DNA of 64,000 bases from Pseudomonas serboccidentalis (lineage in GTDB: Bacteria; Pseudomonadota; Gammaproteobacteria; Pseudomonadales; Pseudomonadaceae). The notes under the pieces are model-generated. The model was not told the origin of the DNA. It saw only the letters and a program-made list of their open reading frames with translations, and ran no database searches. The translations under genes were made by a program, and so were the position numbers. The stretch is from contig NZ_CP101655.1 of assembly GCF_028830055.1 (NCBI RefSeq), forward strand, positions 4,332,769 to 4,396,768. Direction: 5' to 3'. Below are positions 27,641 to 36,320 of this stretch, piece by piece (position 1 is the first letter of the stretch; each line of letters opens with the position of its first letter).

Positions 27641-28531
27641 ATGTCACAAGGTACGGCGACACGTTATCCACTGGTGCTGGTGCCGGGCATGCTCGGGTTT
27701 ATCCGGCTGCTGCTGTACCCGTACTGGTACGGGATCATCAAGGCGTTGCGCCGCGGTGGTGCAACGGTGATCGCGGTGCAGGTCTCGCCGCTCAATTCCA
27801 CCGAGGTGCGCGGCGAGCAGTTGCTGGCGCGCATCGACGAAATATTGCGTGAAACCGGCGCCGCCAGGGTCAATCTGTTTGGCCACAGCCAGGGTTCGTT
27901 GACCGCCCGTTATGCCGCCGCCAAAAGGCCGGATCTGGTCGCGTCGGTGACCTCGGTGGCCGGCCCCAATCACGGTTCGGAACTGGCCGACTATCTGCAA
28001 AAACACTACCCGGCGAACAGCGCGAAGGGCCGCCTGCTCAAGGCGCTGCTGCGTTTTGTCGGCTGGCTGATGGCGCTGCTGGAAACCGGTTACCACGGGC
28101 CGAAACTGCCGGTGGATATCCACGCCTCGCATCAATCGCTGACCAGTGAAGGCGTGGCGCTGTTCAATCAGCGATATCCACAAGGTCTGCCCGAAACCTG
28201 GGGCGGACACGGACCGAAAGAGGTCAACGGCGTGCGGTATTACTCGTGGTCGGGCACGTTGCAACCGGGCAAGACCGATCGTGGCGGCAATCTGTTTGAC
28301 GGCACCAATCGCAGCTGCCGGTTGTTCGCGAAAACCTTCGTGCGCGAGCCGGGGCAGTGCGACGGAATGGTCGGGCGGTACAGCTCGCACCTGGGCACGG
28401 TGATTGGCGACGACTATCCGCTGGATCACTTCGACATCGTCAACCAGTCGCTGGGGCTGGTGGGCAAGGGCGCGGATCCGGTGCGGTTGTTTGTCGAGCA
28501 TGCGGCGCGGCTCAAGGCTGCCGGCTTGTAA
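27641..28531 (+). CDS. Triacylglycerol lipase-like alpha/beta hydrolase
   Basis: 296 residues. Nucleophile Ser83 in GHSQG, oxyanion region LVLVPGMLGF, acid and His in the C-terminal part (VGRYSSHLGTVIGDDYPLDH). The GPNHGSE segment is typical of family I Pseudomonas lipases. No signal peptide is present, so unlike LipA/LipC it should stay in the cytoplasm unless translation starts elsewhere; no foldase gene is near. Start chosen at ATG 27641, 10 bases after AAGG. Confidence 0.85.
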   Translation: MSQGTATRYPLVLVPGMLGFIRLLLYPYWYGIIKALRRGGATVIAVQVSPLNSTEVRGEQLLARIDEILRETGAARVNLFGHSQGSLTARYAAAKRPDLVASVTSVAGPNHGSELADYLQKHYPANSAKGRLLKALLRFVGWLMALLETGYHGPKLPVDIHASHQSLTSEGVALFNQRYPQGLPETWGGHGPKEVNGVRYYSWSGTLQPGKTDRGGNLFDGTNRSCRLFAKTFVREPGQCDGMVGRYSSHLGTVIGDDYPLDHFDIVNQSLGLVGKGADPVRLFVEHAARLKAAGL

Positions 28532-28543
28532 AAGCAAAGACAA

Positions 28544-28636
28544 GATCAAAAGATCGCAGCCTGCGGCAGCTCCTACATGGTTTCAGCGCTCATCCACGCG
28601 ATCACCTGTAGGAGCTGCCGAAGGCTGCGATCCTTT
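28544..28636. repeat. REP pair, TGTAGGAGCTGCCG family, arms everted
   Basis: GATCAAAAGATCGCAGCC...GGCTGCGATCCTTT between the convergent lipase and EamA genes. Confidence 0.9.
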
Positions 28637-28639
28637 CCA

Positions 28640-29527
28640 TCAGGCAGCGCTGATTCTGCGGCCCAACACAGTGGTCCAGCGCTCGGAAAGAATCACCCCG
28701 CCCAACGTCAACACCCCGCCGACCAGGTGATACATCGCCAACTCTTCCTTCAACACCACCGCCGCAATCAAAGCGGTAATCAGCGGCAACAAGTTGAAGA
28801 ACAGCGTCGTGCGGCTCGGCCCCAGACGCTGCACGGCCTGCATCCACGCCAGCGGCGCGAGCATCGATGCCAGCAGGCACGCATACAGCACCAGCGGAAT
28901 GTTCTGCACGGTCAGGCCGGTTTTCGGCGAAGCGGCATACAGCGGAAACAGCACCACAATCGCCACCAGCACCTGCAGGTACAGCAACACCAGCGGCGGC
29001 AGGCGCAGCTGCCATTTTTTCAGCAAGGTGCTGTAGATCGCGTAGGCCAGGGTGGCGATCAGCATCATCGCGTCACCCAGGTTCACCCCGTGTTGCAGCA
29101 AGGCGCCGAGGCTGCCGGACGACACCACCACCAGCACGCCGGCGAACGACAACACCGCGCCGAACAGCGCACCGGCGGTCAGGCGCTGGCCGAGGCTGAT
29201 GATTGCCATGGCCAGCGACATCAGTGGCATCAGCGACAGAATGATGCCCATGTTGGTCGCGGTGGTCAGGGTCGCGGCGAAGTAGGCCAGGCTTTGATAG
29301 ACCGCCATGCCGAGCACGCCGAGGACGAAAATCTTGCCCAGATTCGGGCGGATCTGCGGCCAGTGCGCAATCACCGCTTTGAGCATGAACGGCGTGAACA
29401 GCAGGCCGGCCAGCAGCCAGCGGTAGAAACCGATCTCGGCGGGGAAGATCGCCCCGACCGCCAGTTTGTTGATCACGGTGTTGCCGGCCCAGATGAAAAT
29501 CGCCAGCAGGGGAAACGCGTATTGCAT
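28640..29527 (-). CDS. EamA-family (DMT) transporter
   Basis: 295 residues, ten membrane helices in two EamA repeats (about 5-130 and 145-285). Usually a metabolite or amino-acid exporter; the substrate cannot be read from sequence. It is divergent from an AraC-type regulator across 96 bases, which suggests that regulator controls it. Confidence 0.88.
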   Translation of the reverse strand: MQYAFPLLAIFIWAGNTVINKLAVGAIFPAEIGFYRWLLAGLLFTPFMLKAVIAHWPQIRPNLGKIFVLGVLGMAVYQSLAYFAATLTTATNMGIILSLMPLMSLAMAIISLGQRLTAGALFGAVLSFAGVLVVVSSGSLGALLQHGVNLGDAMMLIATLAYAIYSTLLKKWQLRLPPLVLLYLQVLVAIVVLFPLYAASPKTGLTVQNIPLVLYACLLASMLAPLAWMQAVQRLGPSRTTLFFNLLPLITALIAAVVLKEELAMYHLVGGVLTLGGVILSERWTTVLGRRISAA

Positions 29528-29623
29528 GGGTTAAAACCAGAACGTTGATGAACGCTGATTATCCCCTGTCTGGATGCAGCCCTATACTGCGAATCGGACA
29601 ACCTGCCTCTGCAACCGGACAGC

Positions 29624-30418
29624 ATGAACAGTAAACACATCGATCTGCTGGATTTCAGCGAACTGCCGTCAGCGGTGTATTTCCGCTACGCCGACTTCAA
29701 CGCCCATGAATACGCCGCGCCGCACCGGCATCCATGGGGCACGCTGGAGTACGCGGCCCGCGGCGTGCTGCACATGGACGTCGACGGCAGCCGCTTCATG
29801 TCGCCGCCGCAATACGCGGTGTGGGTGCCGCCGCAGGTCGAGCACAGTTTCTACAGCCACCAGCCGGTCAACTATCGCGCGGTGTGCCTCGATCCCAAGG
29901 TCTGCGCCGATCTGCCGGCGCGCGCCTGCACGCTGGCGATCAGCGACATCCTCAAGGCGATTCTCAAGGACTTCGCTGCCCGTGATGTGAAAATCCCCGA
30001 GCTCGACGCCGATCAGCGTCTTGCCCGGGTGCTGGTCGATCAACTGCAACAGGCGCCGGTGCATGAATGCTATCTGCCGTACGCGCGCCATCCCGGTTTG
30101 CTGGCAATCCTCGACGCGCTGCAGGCCGATCCGGGGAGCAACCAGCCGCTGGCGCACTGGGCGGCGCAGGTGCATGTCAGCGAGCGCACGCTGGCCCGGC
30201 AGTTCGTGCGCGAACTGGGGATGAGTTTCGGCGAATGGCGTCAGCGCTTACGCTATCTGGCAGCGATCGAGGCGCTGGAAAGTACCCGGAGTGTGCAGGA
30301 AATCGCCTTCGATCTGGGTTACAGCAGCGGCTCGGCGTTCATCGCCATGTTTGCCCGGCAGGCCGGATGTACACCGGAACAGTATCGGCGTAGCCACCTG
30401 GAAGGCAGGAAGGTGTAA
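29624..30418 (+). CDS. AraC-family regulator with cupin sensor
   Basis: 264 residues. N-terminal AraC cupin domain (PHRHPWGTLEYAARGVLHMDV), C-terminal two helix-turn-helix units (AAQVHVSERTLARQFVREL and VQEIAFDLGYSSGSAFIAMF). The C-terminal motif AGCTPEQYR is standard. Probably regulates the divergent EamA transporter gene. Confidence 0.9.
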   Translation: MNSKHIDLLDFSELPSAVYFRYADFNAHEYAAPHRHPWGTLEYAARGVLHMDVDGSRFMSPPQYAVWVPPQVEHSFYSHQPVNYRAVCLDPKVCADLPARACTLAISDILKAILKDFAARDVKIPELDADQRLARVLVDQLQQAPVHECYLPYARHPGLLAILDALQADPGSNQPLAHWAAQVHVSERTLARQFVRELGMSFGEWRQRLRYLAAIEALESTRSVQEIAFDLGYSSGSAFIAMFARQAGCTPEQYRRSHLEGRKV

Positions 30419-30481
30419 CAAGATTTGGCTACACTTCAGCACAGGCCGCACCCATCGGTGCGGCGACAAGGAGAAAACTCC

Positions 30482-30787
30482 ATGAAGATGTTGCGTGTCC
30501 CTTTGTTGATGATCGGTCTGCTGCTGTGTTCCCAGGGTTTCGCCGCCACGGCGCAACAGAACAAAATGACGACCTGTAATGCCGACGCTACCGCCAAGAG
30601 CCTCAAAGGCGATGAGCGCAAGACTTTCATGAGCACCTGCCTCAAGGCAGCGCCGGCGGCCAACGACGCCAAGACCCTGACCCCGCAGCAGGAAAAAATG
30701 AAAACCTGCAACGCCGACGCGAAAACCAAAGCCCTGACCGGCGATGCGCGCAAGACGTTCATGAGTGATTGCCTGAAGAAAAAATAA
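30482..30787 (+). CDS. PsiF-family periplasmic protein
   Basis: 101 residues. Signal peptide MKMLRVPLLMIGLLLCSQGFAA, then two PsiF repeats, each with NKMTTCNADA... or EKMKTCNADA... followed by K(T/S)FMSxCLK. Each repeat has two Cys that may pair. In E. coli psiF is phosphate-starvation induced, but its function is unknown. GGAG precedes the ATG. A REP pair begins right after the stop. Confidence 0.92.
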   Translation: MKMLRVPLLMIGLLLCSQGFAATAQQNKMTTCNADATAKSLKGDERKTFMSTCLKAAPAANDAKTLTPQQEKMKTCNADAKTKALTGDARKTFMSDCLKKK

Positions 30788-30788
30788 G

Positions 30789-30866
30789 ATCAAAAGATCG
30801 CAGCCTGCGGCAGCTCCTACAGGGGGATTTCGATACTGTAGGAGCTGCCGCAGGCTGCGATCTTTT
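30789..30866. repeat. REP pair, TGTAGGAGCTGCCG family, arms everted
   Basis: GATCAAAAGATCGCAGCC...GGCTGCGATCTTTT starts one base after the psiF stop and can fold into a terminator-like hairpin. Confidence 0.92.
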
Positions 30867-30957
30867 CGGCGCGACGGGGATGCTGGGCATCTGCTCGCTT
30901 CGGCGCCGGATCGCTGGCAGACTGCCAATCCTTTTACGCCGTTCGTTTTGAGGCTGT

Positions 30958-31971
30958 ATGCCAACGTTTTCTGAGCGTCATGTTGTGTTCTGGGTCAGTT
31001 GCATCATCATTTTCGGCGGTTTGTTGCTGGTGTTGCCGCTGCGTTTGTTGCCCAGTCTGCTGGCCGGTTTGCTGGTGTTCGAGTTGGTCAATATGCTCAC
31101 CCCGCAACTGCAACGGCTGATCGAAGGCCGGCGTGCGCGCTGGCTGGCGGTGGCGCTGCTGGGCACGCTGGTGGTCAGTGCGCTGGCGCTGATCTTTGCC
31201 GGCGCCATCAGTTTCCTGCTGCACGAAGCGGAAAACCCGGGCGCCTCTCTCGACAAATTCATGGGCGTGGTCGATCGCGCGCGCGGGCAACTGCCGCCGT
31301 TTCTCGATGCCTACCTGCCTGCCAGCGCCGCCGAGTTCCGTGTTGCCATCGGTCAGTGGGCAAGCAAGCACCTGTCCGAACTGCAACTGGTGGGCAAGGA
31401 CGCGGCGCACATGTTTGTCACCCTGCTGATCGGCATGGTCCTCGGCGCAATCATCGCCCTGCAGCGGATACCGGACGTGACCAAGCGCAAGCCGCTGGCC
31501 GCCGCACTGTTCGATCGCCTGCACCTGCTGGTCCAGGCCTTTCGTAACATCGTCTTCGCACAGATCAAGATTTCCCTGCTCAACACGATCTTCACCGGGA
31601 TCTTCCTCGCGGTGATCCTGCCGATGTTCGGCATCAAGCTGCCGTTGACCAAGACCCTGATCGTCCTGACCTTCCTGCTCGGCCTGCTGCCGGTGATCGG
31701 CAACCTGATGTCGAACACGCTGATCACCATCGTCGGCCTGTCGCTGTCGATCTGGGTGGCCGTCGCGGCGCTGGGTTATCTGATTTTCATCCACAAGCTC
31801 GAATACTTCCTCAACGCGCGCATTGTCGGCGGGCAGATCAGTGCCAAGTCGTGGGAGTTGCTGCTGGCGATGCTGGTGTTCGAAGCCGCGTTCGGCCTGC
31901 CGGGGGTGGTGGCAGGGCCGATTTATTACGCGTATCTGAAGAGTGAGTTGAAGCTCGGAGGAATGGTTTAA
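30958..31971 (+). CDS. AI-2E family transporter (PerM-like permease)
   Basis: 337 residues with about seven membrane helices in the usual pattern: an N-terminal cluster, a soluble middle region (about 95-150) and a C-terminal cluster ending ALGYLIFIHKLEYFLNARIVGGQI. The family includes the proposed AI-2 exporter TqsA and Na+/H+ antiporters; the substrate here is unknown. Confidence 0.88.
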   Translation: MPTFSERHVVFWVSCIIIFGGLLLVLPLRLLPSLLAGLLVFELVNMLTPQLQRLIEGRRARWLAVALLGTLVVSALALIFAGAISFLLHEAENPGASLDKFMGVVDRARGQLPPFLDAYLPASAAEFRVAIGQWASKHLSELQLVGKDAAHMFVTLLIGMVLGAIIALQRIPDVTKRKPLAAALFDRLHLLVQAFRNIVFAQIKISLLNTIFTGIFLAVILPMFGIKLPLTKTLIVLTFLLGLLPVIGNLMSNTLITIVGLSLSIWVAVAALGYLIFIHKLEYFLNARIVGGQISAKSWELLLAMLVFEAAFGLPGVVAGPIYYAYLKSELKLGGMV

Positions 31972-31973
31972 CA

Positions 31974-32066
31974 GCAGCTTCGAGTTGCAAGCTTCAAGCT
32001 ACAAGTAAAAGCAGAAGCGAGAGCCGCAGTGGCTTTTGCTTTTGCTCTTACTTGCCGCTTGCAGCT
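31974..32066. repeat. Imperfect inverted repeat between convergent genes
   Basis: CAAGTAAAAGCAGAAGC (32002-32018) matches the complement of GCTTTTGCTCTTACTTG (32037-32053) at 15 of 17 positions, flanked by AGCTTCAAGCT-type repeats. It is unlike the three REP families and probably ends transcription from both neighbours. Confidence 0.7.
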
Positions 32067-32070
32067 GCCG

Positions 32071-33339
32071 TTAAACGCCATAGCGTTTACGGGCTTCAAT
32101 CGCCAGGCCGCTGCCAATGCTGCCAAAGATGTTGCCTTCGACATGTCGCGCGTTCGGCAGCATTGCCGAGACGCTATTGCGCAGCGCCGGGATGCCGCTT
32201 GAGCCGCCGGTGAAGAACACGGTATCGACCTGACCCACCGACACGTTGGCATCGTTCAACAGCTGTGTGACGCTGCCGCGCACACGCTCAAGCAAAGCGT
32301 CGATGGACGATTCGAACAGGGCGCGGCTCAGTTCCACGCTCAGGCCTGGTTCGATCCGGTCCAGCGGCACGTGGCGGTTGTCGGTGTGGGTCAACTGGAT
32401 CTTGGTTTCTTCCACTTCCATCGCCAGCCAGTGCCCGGCGCGCTGTTCGATCAGCTTGAACAGGCGGTCGATGCCGCCAGTGTCCTCGATGTCGTAGCGC
32501 ATGCTGCCCAGCGCCAGGGTCGACTTCTGCGAGTACACCGAGTTGATGGTGTGCCAGGTCGCCAGGTTCATGTGGTGGCTGGTCGGCATATAGGCGCCGC
32601 TCTTCATGCGGCTGCCGTAGCCGAACAGCGGCATCAGGCCTTGCAGGCTCAGCTGTTTGTCGAAATCGGTACCGCCGATGTGCACGCCGCCGGTGGCGAG
32701 GATGTCGTCGTGGCGGTTGTCCATGCCGCGACGCTCAGGCGACAGGCGTACCAGCGAGAAGTCGGACGTACCACCGCCGATGTCGACGATCAGTACCAGC
32801 TCTTCCTTTTCAATGGTCGACTCGTAGTCGAACGCTGCAGCAATCGGTTCGTACTGGAACGACACGTCCTTGAAGCCGAGCTTGCGCGCCACTTCCACCA
32901 GGGTGTCTTCGGCTTCCTGGTCGGCCAGTGGATCGTCATCGACGAAGAACACCGGACGGCCCAGTACCACTTGCTCGAATTCCCGACCGGCGGCCGTTTC
33001 GGCGCGGCTCTTCAGTTGGCCGATGAACAGCCCCAGCAAGTCCTTGAACGGCATCGCGGTGCCGAGGACGCTGGTGTCGTGCTTGATCAGCTTGGAACCG
33101 AGCAGGCTCTTGAGCGAGCGCATCAGCCGGCCTTCGTAGCCCTCCAGGTACTCGTGCAGCGCCAGGCGACCGTAAACCGGGCGGCGCTCCTCGATGTTGA
33201 AGAAGACCACCGACGGCAGGGTGATCTTGTCGTCTTCCAGCGCGATCATCGTTTCCATGCCGGGGCGCAGCCAGCCGACGGTGGAGTTGGAGGTGCCGAA
33301 GTCGATACCGCAGGCACGGGCTGGAGAGGCGTTGTTCAT
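32071..33339 (-). CDS. yegD: Hsp70-family protein, YegD-like
   Basis: 422 residues, an Hsp70 ATPase domain without the C-terminal substrate domain. Phosphate loops GIDFGTSNSTVG and VDIGGGTSDFS, and FFTGGSSGIPALR, are the actin/Hsp70 nucleotide motifs. E. coli YegD has no settled role. It is divergent from the DnaJ-like cbpA across 290 bases, so a partnership is plausible but unproven. Confidence 0.9.
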   Translation of the reverse strand: MNNASPARACGIDFGTSNSTVGWLRPGMETMIALEDDKITLPSVVFFNIEERRPVYGRLALHEYLEGYEGRLMRSLKSLLGSKLIKHDTSVLGTAMPFKDLLGLFIGQLKSRAETAAGREFEQVVLGRPVFFVDDDPLADQEAEDTLVEVARKLGFKDVSFQYEPIAAAFDYESTIEKEELVLIVDIGGGTSDFSLVRLSPERRGMDNRHDDILATGGVHIGGTDFDKQLSLQGLMPLFGYGSRMKSGAYMPTSHHMNLATWHTINSVYSQKSTLALGSMRYDIEDTGGIDRLFKLIEQRAGHWLAMEVEETKIQLTHTDNRHVPLDRIEPGLSVELSRALFESSIDALLERVRGSVTQLLNDANVSVGQVDTVFFTGGSSGIPALRNSVSAMLPNARHVEGNIFGSIGSGLAIEARKRYGV

Positions 33340-33433
33340 GTCTTTCGGGTTCCGGTCAAAAAACGGCCGCGCAGTGTATGTCAGTGCGCGACAGATTCGA
33401 AGGCCGGTCATCTGCTATTTCACGACTAAGCTT

Positions 33434-33460
33434 CTTGAAAGTCGCAGCTTCGCCCCAAAC
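33434..33460 (+). promoter_or_regulatory. Possible sigma-32 heat-shock promoter for cbpA
   Basis: CTTGAAA, 12 bases, then CCCCAAAC. The -35 is perfect and the -10 matches the first five bases of CCCCATNT. The start site would be about 165 bases before cbpA, which is long. Confidence 0.35.
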
Positions 33461-33630
33461 TTGCTGGCATGGGCCGGCAGACATACCGGCGGTCGCAAGA
33501 ACCGTCGCCCACTGCCGATAAACTTCTGTTGCGCCACCCGGTCACAAACTTGAGATCGGTCAACCCGGCACGCGCGAATGAGCGCATGCTGGGCTCGGCG
33601 CGAAATCGATAACGGATGGTGATTCCTTCG

Positions 33631-34581
33631 ATGGACTTCAAAGACTATTACAAGATACTCGGCGTGGAGCCGACAGCGGACGACAAGGCGATCAAGGCGG
33701 CCTATCGCAAGCTGGCGCGCAAATACCACCCCGATGTCAGCAAGGAAAAAGACGCCGAGGCCAAGTTCAAGGACGCCTCGGAAGCCTATGAAGCGCTGAA
33801 AAGCGCCGACAAGCGCGCCGAATACGACGAACTGCGCCGCTACGGTCAGCACGGTCAGCCGTTCCAGGGCCCACCGGGCTGGCAGAGCCGTGGCGGTTTT
33901 GGCGGCGGCGGTGGCGACACCGGCGACTTCTCGGACTTCTTCAGTTCGATCTTCGGCAATCGCGGCCCCGGATTCGGTGGCGGCGAAGGTCGGCAACAAC
34001 GCAGTGCAGGGCGCCGAGGGCAAGACGTGGAAATGGAACTGCCGATCTTCCTTGAGGAGACGCTGTCGGACGAGTCGAAAAAAGTCAGCTTCCAGGTGCC
34101 GCAATACAACGCCAACGGCCAGCACGTCAGCAACACCAGCAAGAGCCTGAACGTGAAGATCCCGGCGGGCGTGACCGACGGCGAACGCATCCGCCTCAAA
34201 GGGCAGGGCGCGCCGGGCATCGGCGGTGGGGCCAATGGCGATCTGTACCTGACCATTCGCTTTGCGCCGCACCCGAAATTCGATGTTGAAGGCGAAAACC
34301 TGATCATCACCCTGCCGCTGGCGCCGTGGGAACTGGCGCTGGGTGCCGAGGTGGCTGTGCCGACCCTGACCGGCAAGATCAACCTCAAGGTGCCCGCAGG
34401 CAGCCAGAACGGCCAGCGCATGCGTGCCAAGGGCCATGGTCTGAAAAACAAGGCTGGTGAGCGGGGTTATCTGTTTGTGCAGCTCAAGGCCGTGATGCCG
34501 AAAACCTCGGACGACGAGGTCAAGGCGCTGTGGCAGGAACTGGCGAAGAAAGCCGCCTTCAATCCGCGAGAGAACTTCTGA
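33631..34581 (+). CDS. cbpA: DnaJ-like co-chaperone CbpA
   Basis: 316 residues. J domain at 1-70 with HPD in KYHPDV, a Gly/Phe-rich linker ([10 protein letters not shown]) and the DnaJ C-terminal beta domains, but no zinc-finger domain, which is the CbpA layout. It stimulates DnaK and binds curved DNA. Start set at the [14 protein letters not shown] opening. cbpM follows 23 bases on. Confidence 0.95.
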   Translation: MDFKDYYKILGVEPTADDKAIKAAYRKLARKYHPDVSKEKDAEAKFKDASEAYEALKSADKRAEYDELRRYGQHGQPFQGPPGWQSRGGFGGGGGDTGDFSDFFSSIFGNRGPGFGGGEGRQQRSAGRRGQDVEMELPIFLEETLSDESKKVSFQVPQYNANGQHVSNTSKSLNVKIPAGVTDGERIRLKGQGAPGIGGGANGDLYLTIRFAPHPKFDVEGENLIITLPLAPWELALGAEVAVPTLTGKINLKVPAGSQNGQRMRAKGHGLKNKAGERGYLFVQLKAVMPKTSDDEVKALWQELAKKAAFNPRENF

Positions 34582-34604
34582 ACCCGACGACGGAGTAGCC
34601 CATC

Positions 34605-34910
34605 ATGAGCAGCCCCCTGATCGTTCATCTGGACATGGCAGAATTCTGTGAGGCGGCCGATCTGTCGGACGTCTACGTGATCGAAATCGTCGAGCACGGC
34701 ATCCTCGAACCTCAGGGCGCGCAGCCCCGGGAATGGCGTTTCACCGACTACGAGCTGAGTCTGGCCAAGCGCGCCGCCAAGTTGCGGCGCGACCTTGAGC
34801 TTGAGTGGGAGGGCGTCGCGCTGGCGCTGAATCTGCTGGAGGAAGTGCAGGAGCTGCGGGCCGAGAACCGCATGCTGCGCCAGCGCTTGGGGCGGTTGGT
34901 GGTCGAGTAG
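34605..34910 (+). CDS. cbpM: CbpA modulator CbpM
   Basis: 101 residues of the MerR-like CbpM family, helical, with WRFTDYELSLAKRAAKLRRDLELEW and a coiled-coil C-terminus (LLEEVQELRAENRMLRQRL). CbpM binds the J domain of CbpA and blocks both its co-chaperone and DNA-binding activity. Operon with cbpA. Confidence 0.93.
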   Translation: MSSPLIVHLDMAEFCEAADLSDVYVIEIVEHGILEPQGAQPREWRFTDYELSLAKRAAKLRRDLELEWEGVALALNLLEEVQELRAENRMLRQRLGRLVVE

Positions 34911-34943
34911 TCTGTCTGATGTTTCTCGGTTGATTGGTCGGGC

Positions 34944-35012
34944 CTCTTCGCGAGCAGGCTCGCTCCCACAGTTGATCGCGGTCTTCTGTGGGAGCGAGCT
35001 TGCTCGCGAAGA
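34944..35012. repeat. REP pair, GAGCTTGCTCGCGA family, arms everted
   Basis: CTTCGCGAGCAGGCTCGCTCCCACAG and its complement, 20 bases apart, between the convergent cbpM and histidine kinase genes. Confidence 0.9.
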
Positions 35013-35035
35013 ACGATTACGCGGTAAGAGCCTGC

Positions 35036-36163
35036 TTAAACCTTTCTCGGCAACACCACGCTGAACAGCGTCCCGTCAGCCTCGTTCGAGCTGACTTCGA
35101 TGGTGCCGCCATGGGCACTCACCACTTCCTTGACGATAAACAACCCCAACCCGAGGCTGGTCGATGGCTGCCCGAGCTCCTCGTCGGCGCTGCGCACCAA
35201 CGGGTCGAAGATCGTTCCGAGCGCCTCTTCGGGAATCGGTGTGCCGTGGTTGTGCACCGACAGGCAGACGTTTTCGCCCTGAGCACTGATATTGAGGGTG
35301 ACATCGCGCTTGTTGGCTCCGTGCTGCAAGGCATTACCGATCAGGTTCTGCAGTAACTGGTCGATTCGACCGGCATCCCAGGTACCGCGCGTGTCGCCGT
35401 TCACATTGAGCTTCGGATCGCACTCCGGATTACCGGCGCACGCCTCGGCAATCGCCGCCCATGCGGCATCGGCCATGTCCATTGGCACCGGCTCGATCGG
35501 CAAGGATCGACCTAGACGACCGCGCACCAGCTCCAGCAAGTCGCTGACCATCGCCGCCATGTGCCGAGCGCCACGCTTGATGTGCAGGGCACAGGTCAGG
35601 GCATCGCCCTCCAGGCTGGATTTGCGCAACAGCAGTTCAGTGGACATGCTCACTGCCTGCAAGGGCGCGCGCAGGTCATGACCGAGGATGGCGAGGAAGA
35701 TGTCCCGCGAGTGATTGACCTGTTCGGCGTAGGCGGCGGTCGATTCGGCCAGCGCTTCGTCGATGGCTTCGTTGAAGCGGATCATGTCCTGAAAATAGGC
35801 CATGTCCGGGGCTTTGAGGCTGTCGACCCACAGGCGGATCACACAAGCGCGCAGATGGCGGAACTCGGAGGTCATCTGCACCAGATCAAAACCCACGGTG
35901 TGGCGCAGCTCGCCATGACTGGCGCCGGCCTCGTCCAGGCTCGGGGTCTTTTCCGGGCCTTCGCCCTTGGCTTTGGCGGCCTGTTCGGCAGGGCTCTGCG
36001 GCTTGCTCATGTCGCGGGCCGCGGCCCGCAGGATGGCGCTGGCGTGATCGCGCAGGGCCGTGGAATCCAGGTAGTCGGCGGCCGGCGTGATGGTCGCGGC
36101 GAACTGTTCCCACTCATCGACGATAGGCTCGATATTGGCCAGGATGAACTCGGATAGACGCAT
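35036..36163 (-). CDS. Soluble sensor histidine kinase with RsbRD-like domain
   Basis: 375 residues without membrane helices. The N-terminal 150 residues are helical and resemble the RsbRD/RsbT co-antagonist sensor domain (ILANIEPIVDEWEQFA). Then HisKA with phospho-acceptor His162 in LGHDLRAPLQ, and HATPase_c with NALQHG (N box), FDPL and GLGLFIVKEVV (G boxes). No response regulator gene is adjacent. Start at 36163 has AGGA upstream; a longer frame passes through noncoding sequence. The signal is unknown. Confidence 0.88.
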   Translation of the reverse strand: MRLSEFILANIEPIVDEWEQFAATITPAADYLDSTALRDHASAILRAAARDMSKPQSPAEQAAKAKGEGPEKTPSLDEAGASHGELRHTVGFDLVQMTSEFRHLRACVIRLWVDSLKAPDMAYFQDMIRFNEAIDEALAESTAAYAEQVNHSRDIFLAILGHDLRAPLQAVSMSTELLLRKSSLEGDALTCALHIKRGARHMAAMVSDLLELVRGRLGRSLPIEPVPMDMADAAWAAIAEACAGNPECDPKLNVNGDTRGTWDAGRIDQLLQNLIGNALQHGANKRDVTLNISAQGENVCLSVHNHGTPIPEEALGTIFDPLVRSADEELGQPSTSLGLGLFIVKEVVSAHGGTIEVSSNEADGTLFSVVLPRKV

Positions 36164-36256
36164 GGGCAGTTCCTGAAAAGAGGTGGAGCGAATCGAATAG
36201 TAGTCCCTTTGGCGAGAAATACACGACCGTTTGCGCGGTGGTTTCACACCCGCACG

Positions 36257-36301
36257 AAAAAGGCCCCGAGACTGTGCGCAAGGCACGGCCCCGGGGCCTT
36301 T
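36257..36301 (-). terminator. Intrinsic terminator of the urea cluster
   Basis: AAGGCCCCG (36260-36268) pairs with CGGGGCCTT (36292-36300); the minus strand ends in a T-run. It lies 20 bases beyond the ureC stop. Confidence 0.9.
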
Positions 36302-36320
36302 CTACCGCGTGTCGGCTGCG

